NCBI GenBank assembly: GCA_041391665.1
Contig: JAWKNO010000002.1
Span: 558,001-622,000, forward strand
Direction: 5' to 3'
From: Bacteroidia bacterium
GTDB taxonomy: Bacteria > Bacteroidota > Bacteroidia > J057
DNA length: 64,000 bases
Part shown: in pieces, positions 27,841 through 35,073 of the stretch
Numbering within the stretch: position 1 is the stretch's first letter
How the letters are laid out: the number at the start of each line of letters is the position of its first letter
Translations under genes and position numbers: made by a program
Notes under the pieces: generated by a model
What the model was told of the DNA's origin: nothing
The model's database searches: none
Seen by the model: the letters and a program-made list of their open reading frames with translations, nothing else

Positions 27841-29112
27841 TCAATCTTCGCTGTTTTCGTATTCCTCGTCTCCGCCTTCATCTTCGCCATCTTCAGACTT
27901 TTTCCTTTTACGGAGCCTTCGTTTGAGTTTGGCGAGTGGGCCGCTGGGGTTTTTCTTGGCCGCATGATAGACTTCCATGCGTTTTTCCTCTTCTTTGGAA
28001 AAATACAGCGTAATCATTTCATCGACGGTAATAATGAATTCAGGTTCATAAGCACGTACGAAGAACATCTTGTCTCCTTCTTTCTGCTTGATCTTTTTGG
28101 GGTTTTGGTTATATCTGAACTGATATTCCATGGAGATCAGGGAAGAAATATTGACGAGGTCTTTGTGGTCGTATTCTACCCCCAGTACCTGAAGTCTTTT
28201 GAGCACAGAAGTAAGGCGTACACCGCCGCGGTCATTACCACCAAACCGGTTGTAGCCACCTCCTCCGCCACGGTTATAGCCACCGCCCCGGTTGTTGTTA
28301 TAGCCGCCCCGGTTATTGTTGTATCCTCCGCCCCGATTATCGTAGCCTCCGCGATTTTCATAGCCGCCACGGTTTTCATTGTTTCCGCGGTTGTCATAGC
28401 CGCCACGGTTTTCATAACCCCCGCCCCCGCGGTTTTCATTATTTCCGCGATTTTCCGTATTCCCCCGATTGTCGTAGCCCCCGCGGTTGTCATAACCGCC
28501 CCGGTTTTCATAACCTCCGCGGTTGTCGTTGTTTCCGCGATTGTCATTGTTTCCGCGGTTGTCGTAGCCTCCGCGGTTTTCATAACCGCCACGGTTTTCA
28601 TAGCCTCCGCGATTTTCATTACTCCCCCGGTTGTCATAGCCACCACGGTTTTCGGTATTTCCGCGGTTGTCATAGTTGCCACGGTTTTCGGTATTTCCGC
28701 GGTTGTCATAGTTGCCACGGTTGTAGTTATTTCCCCGATTATCGTAGCCGCCGCGATTGTCATTGTAACCCCGGTTGTTATAGCCACCCCCGCGATTGTC
28801 GTAGTTACCGCCCCGGTTGTCATAGCCGCCTCTGTTACCATAATTGCCGCGGTTGTCATAATTTCCACGGTTTTGGTAGTTTCCGCGGTTATCATTATAC
28901 CCTCGGTTTTGATAATTCCCACGATTGTCGTTGGTGTCCCGGTTTTCTCCGAGGTTACGGTCGTTGGTCGTATTGTTGTTTTCGTCCCGGTTCCGATCTT
29001 CAAAGCGGTCATTATGTTCATCCCGCCCCTGATTTTCTTTTTTGGGTTGTTGTTCGTCCCGGTTTTGGTTGTGGTCTTTAGGATGGTCGTTGTCGTGCAT
29101 GGTGGAAACCAT
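27841..29112 (-). CDS. Asn-Arg-Gly-Tyr repeat protein with conserved-looking C-terminal domain
   Basis: This 423-residue protein has three parts. Residues 1-62 are polar and charged (Asp, Asn, Gln, Arg). Residues 63-296 are about 40 imperfect hexapeptides of the type NRGGYD/NRGNYE. Residues 297-400 look like a folded domain (VRLTSVLKRLQVLGVEYDHK, then DLVNISSLISMEYQFRYNQN, and FIITVDEMITLYFSKEEE), followed by a basic KRRLRKRKK stretch and an acidic tail. The repeat resembles RGG/RGY regions that bind RNA or drive condensate formation; that role is inferred. I recognise no family for the C-terminal domain. This strand is chosen over a long opposite reading frame because it has a proper start, a terminator after its end, and a non-repetitive sensible C-terminus. 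An internal ATG at 29100 is possible. Confidence 0.75.
   Translation of the reverse strand: MVSTMHDNDHPKDHNQNRDEQQPKKENQGRDEHNDRFEDRNRDENNNTTNDRNLGENRDTNDNRGNYQNRGYNDNRGNYQNRGNYDNRGNYGNRGGYDNRGGNYDNRGGGYNNRGYNDNRGGYDNRGNNYNRGNYDNRGNTENRGNYDNRGNTENRGGYDNRGSNENRGGYENRGGYENRGGYDNRGNNDNRGNNDNRGGYENRGGYDNRGGYDNRGNTENRGNNENRGGGGYENRGGYDNRGNNENRGGYENRGGYDNRGGGYNNNRGGYNNNRGGGYNRGGGGGYNRFGGNDRGGVRLTSVLKRLQVLGVEYDHKDLVNISSLISMEYQFRYNQNPKKIKQKEGDKMFFVRAYEPEFIITVDEMITLYFSKEEEKRMEVYHAAKKNPSGPLAKLKRRLRKRKKSEDGEDEGGDEEYENSED
28225..28926 (-). repeat. tandem 18-bp coding repeat (NRG hexapeptides)
   Basis: About 700 bp of imperfect 18-bp units encode the NRGGYD-type hexapeptides of the protein above. Because each unit is a multiple of three, other frames on both strands also stay open, producing long shadow reading frames. 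Confidence 0.85.
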
Positions 29113-29220
29113 TAATTTTAGCTGATAATTAATTTGAACTATACTCCGAATCTAATACGAAATTTCCCTTCTTAAAAAAAAATAGGGGATAATTTCAAAA
29201 ATTTACTTACGGGTGTGCTG

Positions 29221-30723
29221 TTATTCTTCTTCTAATAAAGTATAAAGTACGTCTGCTATATTGCGGTTATTACTTAACCGGGGAAACTTATTTTGACCGC
29301 CCAATTTACCGATAGATTTCATATAATCCCTGCAAGCATTTATCCTTAATCGTTTCACCTGAGCCATCCTTAATATATTTCCTTCTCTAAGGTCATTGTA
29401 ATATGCATTTTTTTTTCGAAGACTTTTATCTAAAACGTCAGTAAATCTTTGAAAATTGTCAGGCGGACGGACAAATTCGATCAGCCATTCGTGTGCAGAC
29501 GCTCCTTTTTCGGTACTAAGTAGCGGAGCGACCGTAAATTCATGAAACTCGGCCCCCGTGACGTGTGAGGCTTCCATTATGGCTGCATTTACTTCTTCAG
29601 AGATTACGTGTTCTCCAAATGCACTGATAAAATGTTTCACTCTTCCCGAAACCCGTATCTTCCATGGGTTTACAGATGTGAATTTTACCGTATCCCCGAT
29701 ATCATACGCCCACAATCCAGAGTTAGTGGAAATGATGAGGGCATATTGTTGATCTACTTCGACTTCTTCAAGCGTCAGGCGGGTAGGTTGAGGGTTGCCA
29801 TATTCTTCGAGCGGGATAAATTCGTAAAACACGCCATAGTCAGGCATTAACAGCAGCCCATTGTCTTTTTGTGTTTCCTGTATGGCAAAAAACCCTTCAG
29901 AAGCCGGGTACAATTCTGCAATATCGACTTTCCCCTTAAAATAACGGTCAAATATGGGTTGGTACGGCTGAAAATCCACACCTCCCTGAACAAATAGCGA
30001 CAGATTGGGCCATACTTGCAGGGGTTGTTTGCCTGTTTGGTTTTCCAGTTCTTCGAAGAGCATCTGTACCCAAGGGGGAATGCCGGAAATCAGGCGCAGG
30101 TCTTGTTTGCTGACCTCCGAAACGATCGTTTTTACTTTCGTTTCCCAGTCTTCGATAATATTGGTCTCATAACCGGGTACCCGGTTTCGCTGCAGGTAGG
30201 CCGGTACAAAATGGTTGACAATGCCTGAAAGCCTTCCTGTCTGTATGCCATAGTCATTTTTTTCGATTTCCGGACTTCCTGACAGAAACATCATCTTTCC
30301 ATCGAGAAAATCTGCTTTGCCTGTTTCGGCCATGTACATCATCAGGGTATCACGTGCGCCGCCAATTTGGTTTTTGATAGAATCGCGGGTGATAGGGATA
30401 TATTTGGTTCCTGAAGTTGTGCCTGATGTTTTTGCCAGGTAAAGCGGTTTCCCCGGCCAGGAAATATCTGATTCACCGTGATAAATGCGATCCAGCCATG
30501 GGCGGGACAATTCATAATCTCTGACAGGGACAGCTTGCTGAAAGTCCTTGTAGTTTTTGATGAGGTGAAAATGATGATTTTTGCCGAATACCGTTTGGCT
30601 GGCTTTTTGGATCAGGTGCTGAAATGTGCGAGCCTGTATTTCTACAGCTCTTGATTTATTTTGGTGAATCTGGCTGGCCCGGTATTTTGCCCAGGTAATA
30701 CCAGCCAAGGTTTTTATGCCCAT
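29221..30723 (-). CDS. GH3 family acyl-adenylate-forming protein
   Basis: This 500-residue protein belongs to the GH3 family of the adenylate-forming superfamily. Visible motifs are the phosphate-binding loop KTSGTTSGTKYIPIT (about 96-110), the middle motif ELYPASEGFFAIQ and the adenylate-binding LWAYDIGDTVKFTSVNP. The hinge region FISAFGEHVISEE precedes the C-terminal lid. Plant GH3 enzymes conjugate amino acids to acyl acids such as auxin; bacterial substrates are unknown. I chose the ATG at 30723 (MGIKTLAGITWAKY) because the -7 element at 30728-30735 lies between it and an upstream start at 30762. Confidence 0.9.
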   Translation of the reverse strand: MGIKTLAGITWAKYRASQIHQNKSRAVEIQARTFQHLIQKASQTVFGKNHHFHLIKNYKDFQQAVPVRDYELSRPWLDRIYHGESDISWPGKPLYLAKTSGTTSGTKYIPITRDSIKNQIGGARDTLMMYMAETGKADFLDGKMMFLSGSPEIEKNDYGIQTGRLSGIVNHFVPAYLQRNRVPGYETNIIEDWETKVKTIVSEVSKQDLRLISGIPPWVQMLFEELENQTGKQPLQVWPNLSLFVQGGVDFQPYQPIFDRYFKGKVDIAELYPASEGFFAIQETQKDNGLLLMPDYGVFYEFIPLEEYGNPQPTRLTLEEVEVDQQYALIISTNSGLWAYDIGDTVKFTSVNPWKIRVSGRVKHFISAFGEHVISEEVNAAIMEASHVTGAEFHEFTVAPLLSTEKGASAHEWLIEFVRPPDNFQRFTDVLDKSLRKKNAYYNDLREGNILRMAQVKRLRINACRDYMKSIGKLGGQNKFPRLSNNRNIADVLYTLLEEE

Positions 30724-30727
30724 TTGG

Positions 30728-30735
30728 CAAATGTA
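30728..30735 (-). promoter_or_regulatory. -7 promoter element (TACATTTG) of the GH3 gene
   Basis: Read leftward this is TACATTTG, a TAnnTTTG match, 4 bases before the chosen ATG. It predicts a leaderless mRNA and rules out the longer start at 30762. Confidence 0.45.
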
Positions 30736-30763
30736 AAAAATCTGGTGGTTACAGAAAAACAAA

Positions 30764-30799
30764 CGCCTTCGTAGTCAACTGAAAGAGACAACGAAGGCG
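30764..30799 (-). terminator. intrinsic terminator after the MarR gene
   Basis: CGCCTTCGT (30764-30772) pairs with ACGAAGGCG (30791-30799) over an 18-base loop. On the minus strand the stem is followed by a T-rich GTTTGTTTTTC tract. It ends the leftward MarR transcript 50 bases after its stop and separates it from the GH3 gene. Confidence 0.65.
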
Positions 30800-30849
30800 G
30801 CGGAAAGCAAATCAGCCAACAAATGACGTAAGATTGTAAACGGATACAA

Positions 30850-31293
30850 TCAGGAGGTGGCCTTTTCCAGCGTTTCCACGAGTTGAGGAAGTGATTCCAT
30901 TTGAGATACCTCAGAAATACGCTCAGCGAGAGATTTGATCTGGCTGTTGTATTCTTCGAGCATTTTTTTGCCTTTTTTCGTGATTGTCACCATAATAGAC
31001 CGGCGGTCGTCTTTGGAGTTCACTCTTTTTACGAGATTAAGTTTTTCAATCTTATCGACAAGACTGGTAAGCGTGCTAAACTTAATTTTAAACTGTTCGC
31101 CTACGGCTTTCATTCGCTGTGGACCAAAGTCTTCGATATACAGGATGATTTCCATTTCATTGGCAGAGATCTTGTATCTTCTGCGGATTTCGTTTTGATG
31201 CTGCCGGAAAGCGTCCCGCATTTGCAGCAATTGTTTTTCAAGGTTAGAGGATTCTTGCAAGTTGTTCATATCGCTCCTGCTGATTTTTGTCAT
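30850..31293 (-). CDS. MarR family transcriptional regulator
   Basis: This 147-residue winged-helix protein has the MarR layout: a dimerisation helix (about 15-38), the HTH (RMKAVGEQFKIKFSTLTSLVDKIEKLNLV, seen as RMKAVGEQF then STLTSLVDKIEKL), the wing SKDDRRSIMVTITKKG, and long C-terminal helices. The conserved Asp-Arg-Arg of the wing is present. An in-frame ATG at 31269 would remove 8 residues. Its target is unknown. The long non-coding region upstream contains an AT-rich perfect inverted repeat (31573-31595) that could be its operator. Confidence 0.92.
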   Translation of the reverse strand: MTKISRSDMNNLQESSNLEKQLLQMRDAFRQHQNEIRRRYKISANEMEIILYIEDFGPQRMKAVGEQFKIKFSTLTSLVDKIEKLNLVKRVNSKDDRRSIMVTITKKGKKMLEEYNSQIKSLAERISEVSQMESLPQLVETLEKATS

Positions 31294-31698
31294 TAGTGTT
31301 TTCTAAAATTGACTTAAAGACATAGTATTTGAAACTATTTTCAGATAAAATAGTTACCGGATTAGATTCATTTCAGAATTTAAAGTATTAAGCTTTTAGT
31401 AATAAACCACAAATTGGTAATTTTTCTTCAATATAAAAGACTGATGTTATATATACGATAAGAACGTAGGAAAAGTGGTTAGGGTTGTACCAATCTGCCT
31501 GAAAGTTGAATGAAAAATAGCCTTTTCCGTAATAAACGTACTTTCGGCAGGACGGGCTTGAAAAAAATATATAACTAATTGGTTAACAATTAGTTATTAG
31601 CACCCACTTTTTTCTCCCGCTTTCGTGTGGCTGTACACTACATTTTGCGGATTTTATCTGACTAAAACTATCAGAAATTGTGTTTTGTTGGAAAGGGT
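31294..31698. other. intergenic region with an AT-rich inverted repeat
   Basis: This 405-bp AT-rich region has no supported gene. It contains the inverted repeat described at 31573-31595 and presumably the MarR promoter. Confidence 0.7.
31573..31595. promoter_or_regulatory. AT-rich inverted repeat, operator or terminator candidate
   Basis: AACTAATTG (31573-31581) and CAATTAGTT (31587-31595) are perfect 9-bp inverted arms around GTTAA. The size and composition fit a MarR-type dimer site, but it is about 280 bp from the MarR start. It also lies 104 bp after the CHAT-kinase gene's end, near an A-run, so it could instead be a weak terminator. Confidence 0.35.
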
Positions 31699-33345
31699 TT
31701 ATTTTCTTTTAAACCAGTATTTTAATTTTTTAAGCCAGGATGTCGGGACAAGAAGTTCTCCTATCAATTCACTTACATCCTGATATCTTTCCGCAGGTTG
31801 TTTGCGGAGGGACTTAAAAATAGCCTTGGAAATACTTCTGGGATAATTGTGGGTGGTTGCACGAAGTGTTTTGTGCATATCATCTACGGTAAGAAACTCC
31901 TGTCCTGCAATCGTGGTACCTGTAAGAATTTCAAAGTAAATGGCTCCTAATGAGTAAATATCCGTTTGCCGGTTTACACTCGAAAAACCCTGTATTAACT
32001 CAGGTGCGAAGTAGTCTTCAAGTTTTTCTGTGCGGTCGCGGATCTGTACAAGCTCTGGAATATCAAAGACGATGTTGGAAGAACGGGAAAGGTCGGTGAA
32101 CATAAAATCGGTAATCTTGGGCGTACCTTTCTGGTTAAACAGAATCTTTCGGGTTTTCAGATTCCCATGTATGATGCCTTCCCTTGGCGTACCTGTTTCA
32201 TCTTCAAAACTGGTTTTATGCGCAGCTTCCAGTCCGGCAGCCAGTTGAAGGGCCAGTTCGAGAAATACTTTATAATCCTCCCGGTATGGCTGATAGTCGA
32301 TTTTGTCGAGTCGTTCGCCTCTAACAATTTCCATTGCCATATACAATCGCTTTTGGCCGTATAGGGTGAGTTCCCCTACATCATAAAAATCCATCACATT
32401 GGGATGTTTGATAGATGCCAGTCCTTTGCTCCCGGCCACGAGGGCTGATTTGACGAGCTCATAACCTTTGAGGACATTATGGGTGATCTTGATAGCCCGC
32501 TCTTCGTTCATTTCTGTATGAAGGGCCTTGTATACAGCACCCAACGAGCCATTCCCCAAAAATTCTGTGATGCGGTAGTTGTTGAATTCTTCTCCCAGAA
32601 AAGCCTCAGATGAAATTTCTTTTTGTGCTTCCGGCTCTTTAAGCTCATGAAATAGTCGCCATTGTGCGGGGAACCAACTGGCATTCTCTTGCAAAAACAG
32701 TCGCCAGGGCAGATCTCCTGATTCGGGGACTTTTTCTTCATCTTCCCAGAAAATGCTGCGGTGAGTTTCTGATTTGCCAAAAGCTTTGTCTCCATAGGTT
32801 CCCAGTAGCATACCTTCTGCTTCCTGGAATGCTTCCTGTATGCTTGCTCCGCCTGCGAGTCCGTGATAAAAGGTTTCTGAAAACTGCAGAGCCTGAGCGT
32901 CAAGAATTTTTCGGGATGTCGCAATCACTGCAGGGATTTTTTCCGCCAGCAGAAGTTTGCCATGCTCTTCTGTCGCACATCCATTCAGAAATACGAGCTT
33001 CAACCCGTCCTGCGCCCCCAAAAAACGCGCAAGCCCGAGTGAAAAGAAGGATTGGTTGTTGCCGGTATCAGTTTCCAGCCATAGCTCGTCTTCATCAGCA
33101 TGACCTCCATAGTGAAAAATCCAGATTCGGTCCTGATACCATTCATCCTGAAATACAGCCGCAATCTCTTCCTGCGTCGCAGAAGGAAGGATTTTTAGCT
33201 GACATCTGCCTTGCTGAATGGCGGGTTCGAGGGCATTCATGATTTTTTTCATCTCGGTTGTCAGTTTCCGGAGAAATCCATCCTGACTGCGCTCATTGGC
33301 AAAGGCTAGAAAGATGACGGGTATTTTTGGTTTTTGCAGAGACAT
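31699..33345 (-). CDS. CHAT protease domain fused to a degenerate Ser/Thr kinase domain
   Basis: This 548-residue cytoplasmic protein has two domains. Residues about 8-190 form a CHAT caspase-like domain with the His/Cys dyad placed as in the family: FHYGGHADEDE (His82) and FLNGCATEEHG (Cys123). Residues about 254-535 form a eukaryotic-type protein kinase fold. The glycine loop LGNGSLGAVYKA and Lys286 (RAIKI) are intact, but the HRD catalytic Asp is replaced by Asn395 (IIHGNLKTRKILF) and DFG reads Asp413-Phe-Met. The APE motif (447-449) is kept. ATP binding therefore seems possible and phosphotransfer doubtful. The C-terminus is basic and aromatic (WLKKLKYWFKRK). CHAT proteases cleave partner proteins in several bacterial defence and cell-death systems; no partner gene is adjacent, so its role is unknown. 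Confidence 0.88.
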   Translation of the reverse strand: MSLQKPKIPVIFLAFANERSQDGFLRKLTTEMKKIMNALEPAIQQGRCQLKILPSATQEEIAAVFQDEWYQDRIWIFHYGGHADEDELWLETDTGNNQSFFSLGLARFLGAQDGLKLVFLNGCATEEHGKLLLAEKIPAVIATSRKILDAQALQFSETFYHGLAGGASIQEAFQEAEGMLLGTYGDKAFGKSETHRSIFWEDEEKVPESGDLPWRLFLQENASWFPAQWRLFHELKEPEAQKEISSEAFLGEEFNNYRITEFLGNGSLGAVYKALHTEMNEERAIKITHNVLKGYELVKSALVAGSKGLASIKHPNVMDFYDVGELTLYGQKRLYMAMEIVRGERLDKIDYQPYREDYKVFLELALQLAAGLEAAHKTSFEDETGTPREGIIHGNLKTRKILFNQKGTPKITDFMFTDLSRSSNIVFDIPELVQIRDRTEKLEDYFAPELIQGFSSVNRQTDIYSLGAIYFEILTGTTIAGQEFLTVDDMHKTLRATTHNYPRSISKAIFKSLRKQPAERYQDVSELIGELLVPTSWLKKLKYWFKRK

Positions 33346-33398
33346 GTTGTGATGTTTGATACCAAGTAAGCAAATTTGGTACGCATTTCAATAAAAAA

Positions 33399-33429
33399 CG
33401 GGCAACAAAGGTAAAACCCGTGTTGCCCG
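33399..33429 (-). terminator. intrinsic terminator after the PKD/T9SS gene
   Basis: CGGGCAACA (33399-33407) pairs with TGTTGCCCG (33421-33429). The A-run at 33393-33398 gives a T-run on the minus strand, so it ends the leftward transcript from the gene at 33466-34956. Confidence 0.8.
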
Positions 33430-33465
33430 AAAAAATATATTTGAACAGATTTTTAGGTCTGTTGC

Positions 33466-34956
33466 TTATTCGACAGAAATTCTGCGGATTACCTGACGGT
33501 CGCCAGCGGTAACCTGAAGCAGATAGATGCCTTTTTCTTTTCCTGTAAGGCTGATTTGTTCGTTTACATTCAGCACATTACCCAGGTTGAGCGATTGTAC
33601 CTGCTGGCCAACGAGGTTGAATACAGATACCGTAACCGGAGAAACTTTGTCAAGTGTAAGTTCAATATTGAATACACCGGCACTGGGGTTAGGATATACA
33701 TTCAGCGCTTCGTTGAGAAGATCATCTTTCAGGCTGGTAAGGATCACTGAGATTTGCTGTGTGGTTGTATCTGAAGAACCACAGCTCGTTACTATCAGTG
33801 AAACGGTATAGTTGCCGCTTGCTGCATAGGTATGAGTCGGGCTTTGTACGGTCGAAGTATTTCCATCGCCAAAATTCCAGCTCCATGAATCAGCAACAGA
33901 GTTGTCAACAAAGGCGACAGCACCACCATTCTGAGACCCTACTACAAAGTTTGCATCTGCGGATGCACCTGATGTAAAAGTAATGGTTGCGGAGTCAATA
34001 CAAGCAGAGGAATAACCCAGGATCAGACCATATACTTTGGGAGAATAGCTTGTCCCGCCATCGGAATAAGTATGTGTAGGTGTATTTCCATAGGCATCAT
34101 TACCATCACCAAAATCCCAGAAGAAAGTGGAGTCAGGCGTACTGTTAAAGTAGCTGTCGAAGGACAACACATTGTAAAATCTGCTGTTGAAGATGGAAGA
34201 CGAGGTGTTTGTGAATGTCAATGGCGTATTCTGGGGGACACAACCTCCGGCAGGCGCGCCTATTCCGGCAGTAGCATCAAAAGAAACAATCGGCTCTATC
34301 AGCAGGTCTGCATCAAAGGTGGTTCCGCTAATATTTACACCGGCACCAGATACCCAGTTTGCACCAAACTGCGCAAATCCAAGGTTTTCGCCTGCACCGT
34401 CTCCGGCTGTCCAGTTGCTGGTAACGGCCAAAAGACTGATTGCTGAAGGGTTGGAAATAGCAACAAGGTAAGGCGTTGCGACAGTTACCGGAGTGGTAAA
34501 GATGACAGTTCTGCGAAAGTCAAAAATAGTAGCACCGGAAGTAGTATCTACTTTGATTACAGCTGATGCCAGCACTGTATTGGGGGTGGAGTCTGTTTTT
34601 GCGTCAAAAAGAGTACAGGTAATATTCAGGGTATCATTATTGGCGGAGTTAGTGAATCCATAAAAATTGAACCCGTAAATAGTGACCGGATGCAGAGGTA
34701 CATCAAAATACTGAGCCAGGCCGACTGCGGAAGTGGCATTATTGAGGTTCAGGGCATTGGCAGCTGAAGCTTTGAACAGCGTATATTGGTTGGTATCAGG
34801 ACCACAGGTAGCTGTCCGTGCCATTTCGCGCAAATCTGAAACACGCGCAGTGTTTTTGACGACAGGAAACGTTTTTCCGGCTGACTCAATGCTCTGTGCC
34901 TGAACACCAATCGTTGCGATCATGATTGCCAGAAAGAGTGGTAAAAAATTCTTCAT
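33466..34956 (-). CDS. secreted PKD-domain protein with T9SS type A sorting domain
   Basis: This 496-residue protein starts at the ATG at 34956 (MKNFLPLFLAIMIATIGVQA, signal peptide). A beta-rich domain of unknown type (about 60-230) is followed by two PKD domains (FFWDFGDGNDAYG and WSWNFGDGNTSTVQSPTHTY). The T9SS type A sorting domain has VYPNPSAGVFNIEL and the terminal GIYLLQVTAGDRQV. It is predicted to be exported by the T9SS and attached to the surface or released. A start at 35007 would add 17 residues ahead of the signal peptide. It is followed by a good terminator. Confidence 0.88.
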   Translation of the reverse strand: MKNFLPLFLAIMIATIGVQAQSIESAGKTFPVVKNTARVSDLREMARTATCGPDTNQYTLFKASAANALNLNNATSAVGLAQYFDVPLHPVTIYGFNFYGFTNSANNDTLNITCTLFDAKTDSTPNTVLASAVIKVDTTSGATIFDFRRTVIFTTPVTVATPYLVAISNPSAISLLAVTSNWTAGDGAGENLGFAQFGANWVSGAGVNISGTTFDADLLIEPIVSFDATAGIGAPAGGCVPQNTPLTFTNTSSSIFNSRFYNVLSFDSYFNSTPDSTFFWDFGDGNDAYGNTPTHTYSDGGTSYSPKVYGLILGYSSACIDSATITFTSGASADANFVVGSQNGGAVAFVDNSVADSWSWNFGDGNTSTVQSPTHTYAASGNYTVSLIVTSCGSSDTTTQQISVILTSLKDDLLNEALNVYPNPSAGVFNIELTLDKVSPVTVSVFNLVGQQVQSLNLGNVLNVNEQISLTGKEKGIYLLQVTAGDRQVIRRISVE

Positions 34957-35073
34957 AAAAATGTTTTTTAAGATAGATAAAGGTTGATGTTTGTCCGTGC
35001 AAAACAATTAATAATATTTTATTAAATCAAAAGCTTAAGTCTATATTTCTTGAAGTGCAGATTACCCTACATT

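Noticed and set aside
27820..29115. Long rightward frame opposite the NRG-repeat gene (hydrophobic Val/Ile/Ala-rich)
   Set aside because: It is the mirror of the 18-bp repeat; its start and end lack gene features, and the opposite frame has a plausible start, folded end and terminator.
31573..31595. Inverted repeat as a definite MarR operator
   Set aside because: Too far from the MarR start and equally placed to be a weak terminator, so listed only as a candidate.
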